From positions 62,001 through 126,000 of the forward strand of contig NZ_RXOZ01000034.1 of assembly GCF_003991205.1 (NCBI RefSeq): a DNA stretch of 64,000 nucleotides, read 5' to 3'. The stretch is from Georgenia sp. SYP-B2076 (GTDB lineage Bacteria > Actinomycetota > Actinomycetes > Actinomycetales > Actinomycetaceae). Each line of letters starts with the position of its first letter. Positions within the stretch are counted from its first letter, which is position 1. Positions 1 through 9,302 of the stretch are shown in pieces. A model generated the notes under the pieces. It ran no database searches. It was not told the DNA's origin and saw nothing but the letters and a program-made list of their open reading frames with translations. Position numbers and translations under genes: made by a program.

Positions 1-3000
1 GTCAGCCGCTGGACCCAGTGCCGGTCGCGGCGGCGCAGGCTCGGCTCGGCGACGTACTCGGCGTCGTCCGTGAGCACGGCCACGAGCAGCTCGCCCGGCA
101 GGTCGGGGTGCCCGATGGCCAGCGGGATGCGCACCCCGCCCTCGAGGCCGTAGCGCGGCACCACGGTCAGCCCCAGGCGCCAGAGCCGCTCGGCGAGGTC
201 GACGAGGAGCTGGTCGGGGCTCTCCTCGGGCGCGCTCGTGGGGGTCTCGCCCGCGAGGGTGCCGACGGCGGCCTGGTCGAGCAGGTCGGCGAGCAGCTGC
301 GGGCCCGGATGGCGGAGCCGCTCGCGGTCGATCTCGCCCGGGGCGATGCAGCTGACGATGACGAGCTGGTGGCGCACGGCGTCCAGGGCGTCCACCAGGC
401 ACGCCAGCCCGTCGGGTCCGTCGATGGCACCGAAGCGGTGCAGCACCCGCCCGTGCGGCGTCTTGCCGTAGCCCAGGGAGAGCACCACGACGTCACGGCG
501 GAGGCCGCCCGCGCCGTCGACCTCGACCACGGTGAAGGCCTCCCGCCTGTCGGGGCGGAAGAACTGGGCGACGGCGGGGCTGTCGGCCACGGCTGCGCCG
601 ACGGCCTCGCGGACGCGGTCGGCGTGGCGGGCGTTGAGCGTCACGACCGCGAGCGACTGCTCGGGCGAGGAGAGAGCGTGGTCGATCACGAGGTCGACGA
701 CGCGGTCGACCTCGGCCTGCACGCTCTCGATGGCGTCCGAACCCGGGGCGGGCATGCCGTAACCCCCCTCGACCACGTCCAGGCGCATGCGCGCGGTCGA
801 CGGCGGCGCGGGCACCGAGCGGATGACCTCGCCGTAGCCGTGCTCGGCGAAGAACGCGGCGATGCCCTCGTCCCGCTCGGCCCGCCCCGTGGGCAGCGTC
901 ACCGTCGGGAGCAGGGGCGCGAGCGCCTGGACCAGGCCGTCGCCGCCGCGCCGCGAGTCGCCCACCAGCACGACCTGGCGGGCGCGCGCCAGCACGGCCA
1001 CGGACTGCTCGACGGGCAGGTGCTGGACGCCGTCGAGCACGAGCAAGTCCACCGACGGCCCCTCGGGCAGCAGCTGGGCGGCCAGCAGGGGCGCCACCAG
1101 CCAGGCGGGCCGGACCGCGCCGACGAGGTCGGGGTGGGCGGCCAGGGCCTCCCGCAGGTGGGCGCCGCGCTCGGCCGCCAGGGCGTCGAAAAGCTGCGCG
1201 GCCTCCTCGTGCCTGTTTCGCACGGCGGCGACCAGGTTGCTCGCGACCACCCGGCGCACCGGCCCGGCCAGGCTGGCGACCTGGGCGTCGTCGAGCGCGC
1301 GGAAGCGCTCGGCCAGGGCGGTCAGCGACGGCCCGTCGAAGCCGGCGAGCGCCCGGTCCGAGCGGAGGATCTGCTCGAGCACCGAGCTCCACCACGCGAG
1401 GTCCAGCTCGGCGCCCACGAGGTCGCCCTGCACCCGGCGCTCGATGAGGTCGTCCACGAGCGGGCCGAGGCCCGAGCGGCGCAGCTGCCCCACGAGCGCG
1501 GTGCGCTCGGGCAGGACCCGCAGGGCCGGGGCGTCCAGGCCCAGCTCGCGCATCCGGGCCGTGAGCACGTCCAGCGGCACCGTGAACAGGTCGTCCCTCC
1601 CGGCGCCCGAGCCGATGACCGGCTGCAGGGCCTCGACGTCGGCGCGCACCTCCCGCTCCGCCGCCTCGATCTCGCCGAGCCCGTCGGGCAGGCGGGGCCA
1701 GCCGCCGTTCGGGTTGTACCGACGCCAGATCTCCCGCTGTTCCTGCACCCGCACCAGCTCGGCATGCAGGTCCGCCACGGGGCGCCCCGGCCGGAGCAGG
1801 TCGCGGGCCTGCTTGCGCAGCCGCCGGCGCACGGAGCCCTTCATGGACAGCCCGTGCTCGCGGCGCCACGCCCCGGTGGCCGTGGCCACGACCATGTCCG
1901 CGGCGGAGCGCTCGAAGACCTGCGGCAGGAAGACGTCGAGGGCCTCGGCGACGCCGTCGAGCATGCCGAGCTGCTCGCGCCACCCGGCCAGGGTGGTGGC
2001 CGGCTCCAGGCCGGTCTGCGCGGCCACCCGCTCCGCCTGCGCGGACAGGGCCGGCAGGCTGAGCTCGCCCAGGCGCTGGGTGCGCTCGAGCGCGGCCGAC
2101 GCGGCCGGCGCCTCGTCGAGGTTCGCCCCGTACCACGGCGTGTCCTCGGGTCGCAGGGTGAAGGCCCCCAGCGCGGCGGCGCGGGCGAGCTGCTCGCGGG
2201 CATCCTCGAGCGCGCCGCCGGCGAGCCGGCGCAGCGCCTCGGCGTCCAGGCGCACCCGCGTGCGCGGGCCGGGGCGCGCGGAGGTCAGCCGGGCCAGAGC
2301 CTGCAGGGCGTCGTAGGCGGACGCACCCCAGGTCTCGTGGCGGGCGTGGAGCCCGGTGACGTAGTCGCCGAGCTGGGTCCGCACGCTCGCCAGCTCGGCG
2401 CGCATGGCGCGGATGCCGTCGTCGTCGACGTGCACCGGCGCTGGGCTCAGGCCGGCGCGCAGGCGCGCCGCGGCGGTGGTGCGCCAGCGCGCGTCGGTGG
2501 ACAGGTCCAGGATCAGGTCGCCGAGCCCGAGCTCCTCGATCCGGGTGAGCAGCGCGCGGCCGGTGCGCCGCGTGCCGGGCACGTACAGCACGCGCCGCCC
2601 GGACGCTGCGGCGTCGGCGATGATGGCGGCGACGGTCCCGGCGACGTCGGCGCCCGGCGGGGTGTCGAGGAACACGTGGCGGCCGGACGCGACGGCGTCG
2701 ACCGCGTGCTGCTGGTCGACGTCGAGGTCACCCGCCCCGCGCTCGGCCTCGGGGGCGCGGTCGGTGGCCACCCGCTCGGGCAGCGGGGCGTCGACCCGGG
2801 CGCGCGCCTGCTCGTCACCCGCCAGGGCCGCGACGACGTCGGAGGCGACGAGGTGCGGGCGCATGGCCGCCAGGTCGTCGGCGAGGACTTGCCCCGGGTG
2901 CACGAAGGGCCCGACGACGATCCGCTCGCTCATCTCGAAGCCCGCGAGGTTCTCCCGGCCCAGCTCGGCCAGCCGGTTCAGGGCCGCGCGGGGGGAGAAC

Positions 3001-4082
3001 CCGTGCTCGGTGTACGCCAGGCGGGCGATCGCGGTGACGTCCACGCTGACGCCCGCGGCGCGCAGCGCGCGCACGAGGACCGCGTTGACCTCGATGGCGG
3101 ACTCAAGGTCGACGTCGAAGTCGGACTCGGCGCCGGCGTGCGCGGTCAGGCGCACGGGCCGCAGCAGCACGGGGGCGTGGACGGTGCGGACCTGGGCGAC
3201 GCGCGGGTGGGGCGTGGGCCCGGCCGCGGGCGGGGCCGGGAGCAGCGGCTTAGCCGGGGGCGGGGGCGCCGCTGTGGGGCCGGCCGGCACGTCGTCGACC
3301 AGCACCTGCGGGCGCGCGGGCGCGTCCGCCGCCGTTCCGTGCGCGCGCTGGCCCTGCGTCCCGTCATCCGCGTGGGCCGCACCAGCGCCGTGGCCGGCGG
3401 GCGCGGCAACGGCGTCATGGCCGGGCTGCGGGGCGCCCCCGTCGTCACCGGCGGGCACGGCAACGGCGTCGCGGCCGGGCTGCGGGGCGCCCGCGGCGTG
3501 GCCGGCGGACGCGGCGCCCGGGTCGCCGGAGACCTCGAGGTCGACGCTCTGGTGGTCCGCCAGGTCCGGGGCGCCCGGCTCGGGCAGCGCTGTCCAGGTC
3601 GCGACGCCGATGGCGAGGTAGGTGGGCGCGACGCCGTAGCGCTGAGCGAGCTCCTCCGCGCGCGCGCGGACCGTCCGGGCGCTGCGGCGGGCGGCGAGCT
3701 GCGCGCTGCCCTCGCGCACGAGGTTGCTCAGCCGGGTGGTGCGACCGGCGTAGAGCTGGGCGATCCCGGACGGGTGCGCGGCCGTGAGGTCGATGATCGC
3801 GTCGCCCAGGAGCGTCATGTCGGCGAGGGTGCTCGCGCCGCCGAGGCGCGCGAGGGAGCGCTGCCAGCCGGCCGCGGCCCGCTCGACGGTCGCGACACGC
3901 TCGGGGGTGATCCCGGCCCGCCGCTGGGCCGCCGGCTCGCTCGTGGGGGCGGGCCCGGGCGTCCCGGCCGCGACGGCGGGCGCAGGGGCGACGGCGTCCG
4001 GTTGCGGGGTACGGTCCTGAGCGGCCGGGGCGGTCCGGCGGCGGCCCGCCCCACCTCGGGAGAAGAGCGCAGGAGGTGTCAT
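1..4082 (-). CDS. Very large degenerate SF1-helicase-like protein, 3' end outside window
   Basis: The reading frame is open from an ATG at 4082 to the left edge (1360 codons, no stop), so the C-terminus is missing. The protein has a Pro/Ala-rich N-terminus, then a helicase-like core. In place of Walker A (GxxxxGKT) it has PPGADVAGT near residue 477. In place of a DEAQ box it has DGVQH near residue 1012, followed by VVLVGDSRRG near 1035 where helicases carry GDxxQ. The layout matches large actinobacterial proteins usually named AAA ATPase or DNA helicase, but the P-loop lysine and the DE/Q residues are absent, so ATP hydrolysis is doubtful. It lies downstream of the CHAD gene on the same strand with a 358-base gap, so it probably has its own promoter. 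Function is unknown; helicase ancestry is inferred from motif order. Confidence 0.75.
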   Translation of the reverse strand, partial: MTPPALFSRGGAGRRRTAPAAQDRTPQPDAVAPAPAVAAGTPGPAPTSEPAAQRRAGITPERVATVERAAAGWQRSLARLGGASTLADMTLLGDAIIDLTAAHPSGIAQLYAGRTTRLSNLVREGSAQLAARRSARTVRARAEELAQRYGVAPTYLAIGVATWTALPEPGAPDLADHQSVDLEVSGDPGAASAGHAAGAPQPGRDAVAVPAGDDGGAPQPGHDAVAAPAGHGAGAAHADDGTQGQRAHGTAADAPARPQVLVDDVPAGPTAAPPPPAKPLLPAPPAAGPTPHPRVAQVRTVHAPVLLRPVRLTAHAGAESDFDVDLESAIEVNAVLVRALRAAGVSVDVTAIARLAYTEHGFSPRAALNRLAELGRENLAGFEMSERIVVGPFVHPGQVLADDLAAMRPHLVASDVVAALAGDEQARARVDAPLPERVATDRAPEAERGAGDLDVDQQHAVDAVASGRHVFLDTPPGADVAGTVAAIIADAAASGRRVLYVPGTRRTGRALLTRIEELGLGDLILDLSTDARWRTTAAARLRAGLSPAPVHVDDDGIRAMRAELASVRTQLGDYVTGLHARHETWGASAYDALQALARLTSARPGPRTRVRLDAEALRRLAGGALEDAREQLARAAALGAFTLRPEDTPWYGANLDEAPAASAALERTQRLGELSLPALSAQAERVAAQTGLEPATTLAGWREQLGMLDGVAEALDVFLPQVFERSAADMVVATATGAWRREHGLSMKGSVRRRLRKQARDLLRPGRPVADLHAELVRVQEQREIWRRYNPNGGWPRLPDGLGEIEAAEREVRADVEALQPVIGSGAGRDDLFTVPLDVLTARMRELGLDAPALRVLPERTALVGQLRRSGLGPLVDDLIERRVQGDLVGAELDLAWWSSVLEQILRSDRALAGFDGPSLTALAERFRALDDAQVASLAGPVRRVVASNLVAAVRNRHEEAAQLFDALAAERGAHLREALAAHPDLVGAVRPAWLVAPLLAAQLLPEGPSVDLLVLDGVQHLPVEQSVAVLARARQVVLVGDSRRGGDGLVQALAPLLPTVTLPTGRAERDEGIAAFFAEHGYGEVIRSVPAPPSTARMRLDVVEGGYGMPAPGSDAIESVQAEVDRVVDLVIDHALSSPEQSLAVVTLNARHADRVREAVGAAVADSPAVAQFFRPDRREAFTVVEVDGAGGLRRDVVVLSLGYGKTPHGRVLHRFGAIDGPDGLACLVDALDAVRHQLVIVSCIAPGEIDRERLRHPGPQLLADLLDQAAVGTLAGETPTSAPEESPDQLLVDLAERLWRLGLTVVPRYGLEGGVRIPLAIGHPDLPGELLVAVLTDDAEYVAEPSLRRRDRHWVQRL

Positions 4083-4440
4083 CCCACCACCGTAGGCAGC
4101 CGGGGCCTCACGTGGGGTCTCGGCGCGCCGCAGGGGCGTGCGCGGTACGGGGCTGCGGGCGGGTCCGGCCGCCATCGCGCCGGCCGCGACGGTGCGGGAG
4201 CCGGCGAAGACTGGGACGGAGCGCGGCGCGCAGGGGGGGCAGGCGTCGCGCTCCGTCTCGGCACATCATGGCGCGGGCCTGCCCCGCAGCGCAAGCACCT
4301 CGCTGGCGCACGTCCGTGCAGGTCACCACGCAGACCGGCGAGCGGAACGTTTACGGACGAAATGCGGCGTCAGGCGCGAGCACCCGCCTCGATCCGCCCG
4401 TGGGCCGGGTCCCCGTCGCACGCCCGGGCAGTGGCGCATC
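4083..4440. other. Intergenic gap of 358 bases
   Basis: The gap lies between the helicase-like gene and the CHAD gene, both on the minus strand. It should hold the promoter of the helicase-like gene. I recognise no RNA, terminator or small gene in it. A slightly AT-richer patch near 4345-4362 is the only compositional change. Confidence 0.4.
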
Positions 4441-5367
4441 TCACTCCAGCCACCGCAGAACCTCCGGGCGCCGGACGGCGGCCCACGCCGGAGCGAACGC
4501 GTCCCACGCTGCCGCCGCTCGCGCCTGCTCCGCGGCGAGCAGGCCCGCGAGCAGCCGCCCGCCGTCGCCCTCCCCCGCACCGGGCCTGCCACCGAGGTCC
4601 TCGAGCAGGTCGCGGCTGACGACGCTGTCCTGGTGCTCGCCGAGGACGTCCTGGAGCTCCTCCGCGCCGGCCGCAAGTCGTGCGGCGTCGGGGCCGATCA
4701 CCGTCCGGACGGCGTCGCACGCGTAGCGCACCCGTTTGGCGGCGCGCCGGGCGGCATGCAGCCGGAGGTCACGGTCCTCCTGCGTCGTCGCGCGCCCGGC
4801 GGCGTCCACGCGGCGCACGAGCCGGAGCCACTCGCGCCGCACCAGGGCGGGAAGCACCGCGCGTGCCGGCCCGGCGGCGGCCGGCCGCCAGGGCGGGGAC
4901 GCGTCGAGCCCGCGGAGCGCGTCCTGCACCCGCAGGTAGTGCCGGGAGCCGAGCGCGGCGAGGAGGTCGGCGCGCGCCGCGCGGTGCCGCTCGTCAAGCG
5001 CCGTCTCGAGCGCGCGGACGGGTGCCGTGCCGATCCGCTCGAGAACGGCCGGGTCGAGCCCGGAGAGCAGGGCGCGCAGGCGCGCGCGCATGACCTCGGC
5101 GTCGCGGGCGTGGCCCAGGGCGTCGGCGAGCCAGACCAGCTGGCGGCGCACGGGGGCGACGTCGTCACGCTCGAGCAGCGGCCGGAAGGTGGCGAGCGCG
5201 CTGCGCAGCCGCCGCACCGCCACGCGCATCTGGTGGACCGCATCGGGCTCGTCGCGCCGGACCCGCGGGTCGAGCGCCCCGATCGCCGTGATCTGCTCGT
5301 GCAGGTAGGCGTGGATGACCGTGGCGGCGCTCGGCTCGGGCGCCCCGGGCGGGCCGGCGGCCGTCAC
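4441..5367 (-). CDS. CHAD domain-containing protein
   Basis: The product has 308 residues, mostly long amphipathic helices rich in Arg and His. The opening helix carries VHQMRVAVRRLRSALATF, the hallmark of the CHAD domain (conserved histidine alpha-helical domain), and a second half repeats the pattern with LRLHAARRAAKRVRYACDAV. CHAD domains bind inorganic polyphosphate and are often found beside polyphosphate enzymes; no such neighbour is present here. The start is GTG at 5367, in a GTGA overlap with the end of the upstream dipeptidase gene, so the two are translationally coupled. It is probably a cytosolic polyphosphate-binding protein. The domain call is secure; the role is not. Confidence 0.9.
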   Translation of the reverse strand: MTAAGPPGAPEPSAATVIHAYLHEQITAIGALDPRVRRDEPDAVHQMRVAVRRLRSALATFRPLLERDDVAPVRRQLVWLADALGHARDAEVMRARLRALLSGLDPAVLERIGTAPVRALETALDERHRAARADLLAALGSRHYLRVQDALRGLDASPPWRPAAAGPARAVLPALVRREWLRLVRRVDAAGRATTQEDRDLRLHAARRAAKRVRYACDAVRTVIGPDAARLAAGAEELQDVLGEHQDSVVSRDLLEDLGGRPGAGEGDGGRLLAGLLAAEQARAAAAWDAFAPAWAAVRRPEVLRWLE

Positions 5368-6596
5368 GCCCGCGCCGCCGGCCAGAGGGAGACCTCGGCC
5401 ACGTCCTCGGCGTCACGGAGCACCCGCAGGATGTTCCCGCCCGCCAGGGCGGCGAGGTCCCCGCGCGACCAGCCGCGCTCGGCCAGGGCCTGCAGGAGGC
5501 GGGGGTAGCCGGAGACGTCCGTCAGGCCGTCGGGCTGCCGGTCGATCCCGTCGTAGTCGCCGCCGAGGCCGATGTGCCGGACGCCGGCGACGTCGCGGGC
5601 GTGCTCGATGTGGCGCACGACGTCGCCGATGCCGACGGCGGGCCGGGGATGGCGGGCGAGCCACTCGCGGAACCGTCCTTCCCGGGCGGCGACGTCGGCC
5701 GGGTCCTCGAGCCCCTCGAGGGCGGCGCCGGCGTTGGCGACGATTGTCTCGTGCGCGCTCTGCCCCGGCACAGGCGCGCGCGGCCAGGGCTCCTCCCCCG
5801 CGCCGCGCGCCTCGTCGGCGGCCTCCGACCACTCGGCGTACGCCGGGGAGAGGAAGGCGGGGACGAAGGTCAGCGCCACCACGCCGCCGTTCGCTGGGAG
5901 CCGGCGCAGGACGGCGTCGCTGACGTTGCGGCGGTGGTCGCCCTGCGCCTTCACCGACGAGTGGCTGAAGATCACCGGCGCCCGGGTGGCCTCCAGGGCG
6001 GCGCGCTGCGTGGCCTCCGCGGTGTGGGAGAGGTCCACGAGCATGCCGACCCGGTTCAGCTCGGCGACGACCGCGCGGCCGGCGTCGCTGAGGCCTCCCA
6101 CCCGGCCCGCCTCGGCAGCGGAGTCGGCCCAGGCGGTGTTGTTGTTGTGGGTGAGGGTCAGGTAGCGCACGCCGAGGCGGGCGAGCGCGCGCAGCACCCC
6201 GAGGGACCCGGCGATGCTGTGGCCGCCCTCCGCGCCGAGGAGCGCGGCGATCCGGCCGGAGCGGAAGACGGCGAGCAGCTCCGCGGCGGTGCAGGCAAGG
6301 CCGAACGTGTCCGGGTAGCGCGCGACCAGGCGGTGCACCGCGTCGATCTGCTCGAGCGTCGCGACGACGGCCTCCGGCTCGGGGAGGGAGGAGGGGACGA
6401 AGACGGACCAGAACTGGGCGCCGACGCGCCCGGCGCGTAGCCGTGGGATGTCGGTGTGGAACTCGGCGCGGGGCTCGTCGAGCCCCTCGACGCTGTACCC
6501 GGCGCGGGCGCGCAGGACCAACGGCCAGTCGTTGTGGCCGTCGATCAGCGGGGTGGTGCGCAGCACGTCCTCGACCAGCTCGGCTGTTCCTGACAT
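5364..6596 (-). CDS. Membrane dipeptidase-type peptidase (M19 family)
   Basis: This 410-residue zinc metallopeptidase belongs to the renal dipeptidase family, which cleaves dipeptides including those with a D-residue at the C-terminus. All metal-site motifs are visible: DGHND at 19-23, GAEGG around E123, VDLSH at about 191, FSHSS at about 212, and the late GGDYDG motif. No signal peptide or lipobox is present, so it is probably cytosolic. The chosen ATG at 6596 begins MSGTAELVEDVL, where family similarity begins; the much longer upstream reading is noise. It overlaps the CHAD gene by four bases and is probably the first gene of that two-gene operon. Confidence 0.93.
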   Translation of the reverse strand: MSGTAELVEDVLRTTPLIDGHNDWPLVLRARAGYSVEGLDEPRAEFHTDIPRLRAGRVGAQFWSVFVPSSLPEPEAVVATLEQIDAVHRLVARYPDTFGLACTAAELLAVFRSGRIAALLGAEGGHSIAGSLGVLRALARLGVRYLTLTHNNNTAWADSAAEAGRVGGLSDAGRAVVAELNRVGMLVDLSHTAEATQRAALEATRAPVIFSHSSVKAQGDHRRNVSDAVLRRLPANGGVVALTFVPAFLSPAYAEWSEAADEARGAGEEPWPRAPVPGQSAHETIVANAGAALEGLEDPADVAAREGRFREWLARHPRPAVGIGDVVRHIEHARDVAGVRHIGLGGDYDGIDRQPDGLTDVSGYPRLLQALAERGWSRGDLAALAGGNILRVLRDAEDVAEVSLWPAARA

Positions 6597-6696
6597 CGCC
6601 GTCCTTCTCCGCTCATCACGCGGCACGCGCCTCGCGCCGGGCCGTGCCCGGTCCCACCGGAGGGGCCGCTGCAGCGCGGCGCCCGTCCCGGCGATC

Positions 6697-7041
6697 CTAG
6701 CGGCGGGGCCCGCGACCGGGCCGCGCGCCGGGCACGTTCTCGCGCCGCTCCGCCCGCAGCTGGGTGTTGTCGGCCCGGAGCCGGGCGTTGTCCGCCTCCA
6801 GGTCGAGGACCACCGCGACGCCGGCAAGGTTGAGGCCGTCCGCGAGCAACGTCCCGATGCGGCGGAGCCGGTCGAGGTCCCGCTCGCTGTAGCGACGGGT
6901 CCCGCCCTCCGTGCGCGCCGGCTCCAGCAGGCCGCGGCGCTCGTACAGGCGCAACGTCTGTGGTCCCATGCCAACCAGGTCGGCGGCCACGGAGATGCCG
7001 TACACGCCGCGGGCCGCCCCGGGCCCGGTCGCTCCTGCCAT
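6697..7041 (-). CDS. MerR/HspR-like transcriptional regulator
   Basis: The protein has 114 residues. An N-terminal winged-helix domain ([20 protein letters not shown]) is followed by [17 protein letters not shown], as in HspR, the MerR-type repressor of chaperone genes in actinobacteria. A Leu-rich coiled coil ([12 protein letters not shown]) follows for dimerisation. The ATG at 7041 was preferred to one at 7071 because a GAGGAGG ribosome-binding site lies five bases upstream of it. It is divergent from the J-domain gene starting at 7171, which suggests it controls a chaperone-type gene. No canonical HAIR inverted repeat (CTTGAGT-N7-ACTCAAG) is visible in the short divergent region, so the operator is not identified. 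Confidence 0.85.
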   Translation of the reverse strand: MAGATGPGAARGVYGISVAADLVGMGPQTLRLYERRGLLEPARTEGGTRRYSERDLDRLRRIGTLLADGLNLAGVAVVLDLEADNARLRADNTQLRAERRENVPGARPGRGPRR

Positions 7042-7170
7042 GTCCGCCTCCTCTCGGCCTTGCTCGCGCATGTCAGGGGTGCTATAAGAAACCTATCTCG
7101 ATCCACACAGATCTGTCTCGGTCGCGCGACGGCGGACGGCACGCCCTCGCGCGGAGGGAGGGTGATGGTG

Positions 7171-8046
7171 ATGGCACCGGCCGACCGGGCGCAGCTCCCG
7201 CCGTCCATGCCGACAGGGCGGGACGAGTTCCTCGAGCTGATCTGCTCCGACGCGGAGCTCCTCCGCGCAGAGTTCGACGCCATCGTCGCCGCGGAGTGGC
7301 CCGCGAGGACGCCGCCGTCCGCGCCCGCGCCGTCCCGCCGCGGCGTCGGTCGCGGCGGCCGTAGGGGTCGCGGCGCGCCCATGACGACGGCACGCCCACC
7401 CGGCACCCGCCCGCACCGTCCCGGCATGAACGGCTGGGCACGGCAGCGGTCACCGCCGCGGGCCGGCAACGACCACCAGCCCGGGGTCCCGGCCCAGCGC
7501 CGGGACCCCGGAAAGCACCCGACCCCATCGACGACCATGACGACCCCACGCCCGGACCTCTACGCCGACCTCGGCGTCGCCCCGGGGGCGACGTCGGCCG
7601 AGATCGCTCACGCCTACCGGGCGCTGGTGCGTCGTCACCATCCCGACACCCGCGACCGTGCGCGCACCGAGCCGGCGGCGTCGGACGCCACCCTGCGGGA
7701 CGCGCTCCTGGCCTACGCCGTGCTGCACGATCCGGTCCGCCGGGCCGCGTACGACCGCCAGGTCGCCCGGGCGCGCCACGACGGGTCACCGCCCGCACCT
7801 GCTGGGGAACGGGCTGCGCCGCCTCGGCAGCGGGTCCCCGGTTGGGAACCGGCCGGTGTGGGCGTCGGTGATGCGCCGATCCAGGCCGGGCCCGTGTGGT
7901 GGCAGCCGGAGGGGGCCGGGGGGCCGGGCCGACCCGTGCTGCGGCCCGGGGCCCCGGGGCCACCGGATCCGTGGCCCGGCCGCTCAGCCCGCCCCGTCCC
8001 ATGGGGCGACCTCATCGCCGCCCTGCTGCGCGCCGCGCGCGGGTAG
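7171..8046 (+). CDS. J-domain (DnaJ-like) protein with N-terminal extension
   Basis: From the ATG at 7171 (after GGAGGGAGG at 7153-7161) the frame is open for 291 residues. Residues 1-45 carry a conserved-looking segment (DEFLELICSDAELLRAEF). An Arg/Pro-rich stretch ends in WARQRSPP, which looks like the natural end of a small actinobacterial protein. From an internal ATG at 7537 there is a J-domain: LYADLGVAPGATSAEIAHAY, then the HPD motif in RRHHPDTRD, the site that stimulates DnaK. The C-terminus is Gly/Pro-rich with no zinc or substrate-binding domains. There is no stop between the halves, so this is either a fusion or two products, with 7537 as an alternative start. The divergent HspR-like gene fits chaperone regulation. 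Confidence 0.65.
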   Translation: MAPADRAQLPPSMPTGRDEFLELICSDAELLRAEFDAIVAAEWPARTPPSAPAPSRRGVGRGGRRGRGAPMTTARPPGTRPHRPGMNGWARQRSPPRAGNDHQPGVPAQRRDPGKHPTPSTTMTTPRPDLYADLGVAPGATSAEIAHAYRALVRRHHPDTRDRARTEPAASDATLRDALLAYAVLHDPVRRAAYDRQVARARHDGSPPAPAGERAAPPRQRVPGWEPAGVGVGDAPIQAGPVWWQPEGAGGPGRPVLRPGAPGPPDPWPGRSARPVPWGDLIAALLRAARG

Positions 8047-8067
8047 ACACCTTCACGGACGGTTCTC

Positions 8068-8439
8068 ATGCACCTCTCTGACAACTCTCGCCAGCTCTCG
8101 CTCCTGCTCCGCGCCAGCAGCGAGCTCGACATCGTCGGTGACGTGACCGCCACCGTCGACAGCCCGTCCGAGCTGATCGCCTGGGCGCACATCCTGACCG
8201 ACCCGGTCATCCGCGCGTGGCGGACCCAGTCGGGCAACCGCTTCGTCGACGTCTCGGCGTCCTCCGACCGTGAGCCCGTGCGGGGGGCGGTGACCGCGGT
8301 CCTGCCGTGCGAGGACCACCGGGAGTTCTGGGACGAGCTCCCGCCCGCGCGAGACCTCGGCACCGGCGAGGAGGCCCCGCTGACCCTGAAGGACCTGTCG
8401 GCCGCGTGGGAGGCGATGCCGCTGACACCGGAGACGTGA
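8068..8439 (+). CDS. Hypothetical protein, 123 residues
   Basis: This is a small soluble acidic protein with no signal peptide or membrane segment. I do not recognise the family. It starts 21 bases after the J-domain gene on the same strand and may share its transcript. Composition and codon use match the neighbours. A small alpha/beta fold is plausible from the alternation of hydrophobic stretches (ELDIVGDVTATV, SELIAWAHILTDPVI), but no motif supports a function. Confidence 0.6.
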   Translation: MHLSDNSRQLSLLLRASSELDIVGDVTATVDSPSELIAWAHILTDPVIRAWRTQSGNRFVDVSASSDREPVRGAVTAVLPCEDHREFWDELPPARDLGTGEEAPLTLKDLSAAWEAMPLTPET

Positions 8440-8510
8440 CCGCTTCGCGGACGCCGGCGCGGACCTTCGACGGCGGGCCCGCGCGGTCCGGCAGCGCATA
8501 GCGTCGCTCC

Positions 8511-9113
8511 ATGTCGACGAACCGGATGGAAGCGTTCAGCGACGCGGTGATCGCGATCGCCATCACGGTGATGGTCCTCGAGCTCCCCACGCCGCACGAG
8601 ACCACGTGGGACGCCTTGCGCGCCGCGTGGCCGGTGCTGCTGTCGTACGTGCTGAGCTTCGTCACCCTGGGCATCTACTGGAACAACCACCACCACATGC
8701 TGCAGGTGACCGCACGGGTGAACGGGGGGATCCTCTGGGCGAACCTGCACCTGCTCTTCTGGCTGTCGCTGGTCCCGTTCACCACCGCCTGGATGGGCGA
8801 GAACGGGTTTGCACCGGTGCCCACCGCTGCGTACGGCGTCGTCCTGCTGGCCGCCTCCGTGGCCTACTACGTGCTGCAGGGCGCGATCATCCGGGACCAG
8901 GGGAGGAAGTCCGTGGTGGCCGCCGCGGTGGGGCGGGACCTGAAGGGCAAGGTCTCGCCGCTGCTCTACATGGCCGGCATCGCCCTCTCGTTCCTCGACA
9001 ACCGGCTCGCGGTCACCGCCTATGCCGCGGTCGCCCTCGTGTGGCTGGTCCCCGACCGCAGGATCGCGCGGGGGTTGTCCGCGGTCGGCCCCGACGGGCC
9101 AACCGATGCCTGA
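8511..9113 (+). CDS. TMEM175 (DUF1211) family membrane protein
   Basis: The protein has 200 residues and about six hydrophobic segments. The signature of TMEM175-type potassium channels, R/N-x-E-A-F-S-D-x-V-x-A-I-x-x-T, is present at the start (NRMEAFSDAVIAIAITVMVL), followed by the NNHHHM turn typical of the family. Bacterial members are tetrameric K+-permeable channels in the cytoplasmic membrane. ATG 8511 places the signature at residue 4, as usual. It stands alone between the hypothetical gene and the CheX-like gene. A diverged second family member occurs at 63172-63816 in this window. Confidence 0.85.
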   Translation: MSTNRMEAFSDAVIAIAITVMVLELPTPHETTWDALRAAWPVLLSYVLSFVTLGIYWNNHHHMLQVTARVNGGILWANLHLLFWLSLVPFTTAWMGENGFAPVPTAAYGVVLLAASVAYYVLQGAIIRDQGRKSVVAAAVGRDLKGKVSPLLYMAGIALSFLDNRLAVTAYAAVALVWLVPDRRIARGLSAVGPDGPTDA

Positions 9114-9302
9114 CCTCCCCGCTGTTCGAAGCGAAAGCTGGAACTGTTAGCGAACTGTTCGACCGCGCGGGCGCGCCGGACCGTCGGCCTCTTGTGTGCA
9201 TCTAGACACTGTCGTGAACAACGAGCGGATCGGTCTTCGCTCCAGCTCTGTTCCAGGGCGTAAACACTTGGTGTCAGATACCGTCCGAAAAGGCAGGTCA
9301 GC

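Noticed and set aside
4108-4329. Small minus-strand ORF with two Cys near its start, considered as another leader peptide
   Set aside because: It lacks the VDLxRxASAxC pattern, and the Cys are not clustered at the end.
18-4619. A 1533-codon open frame on the plus strand
   Set aside because: It is the mirror image of the helicase-like gene on the minus strand, in the same codon phase; its composition is Arg/Gly/Asp-heavy with no domain.
7042-7170. Search for a HAIR operator in the HspR/J-domain divergent region
   Set aside because: No CTTGAGT-N7-ACTCAAG or close variant is present.
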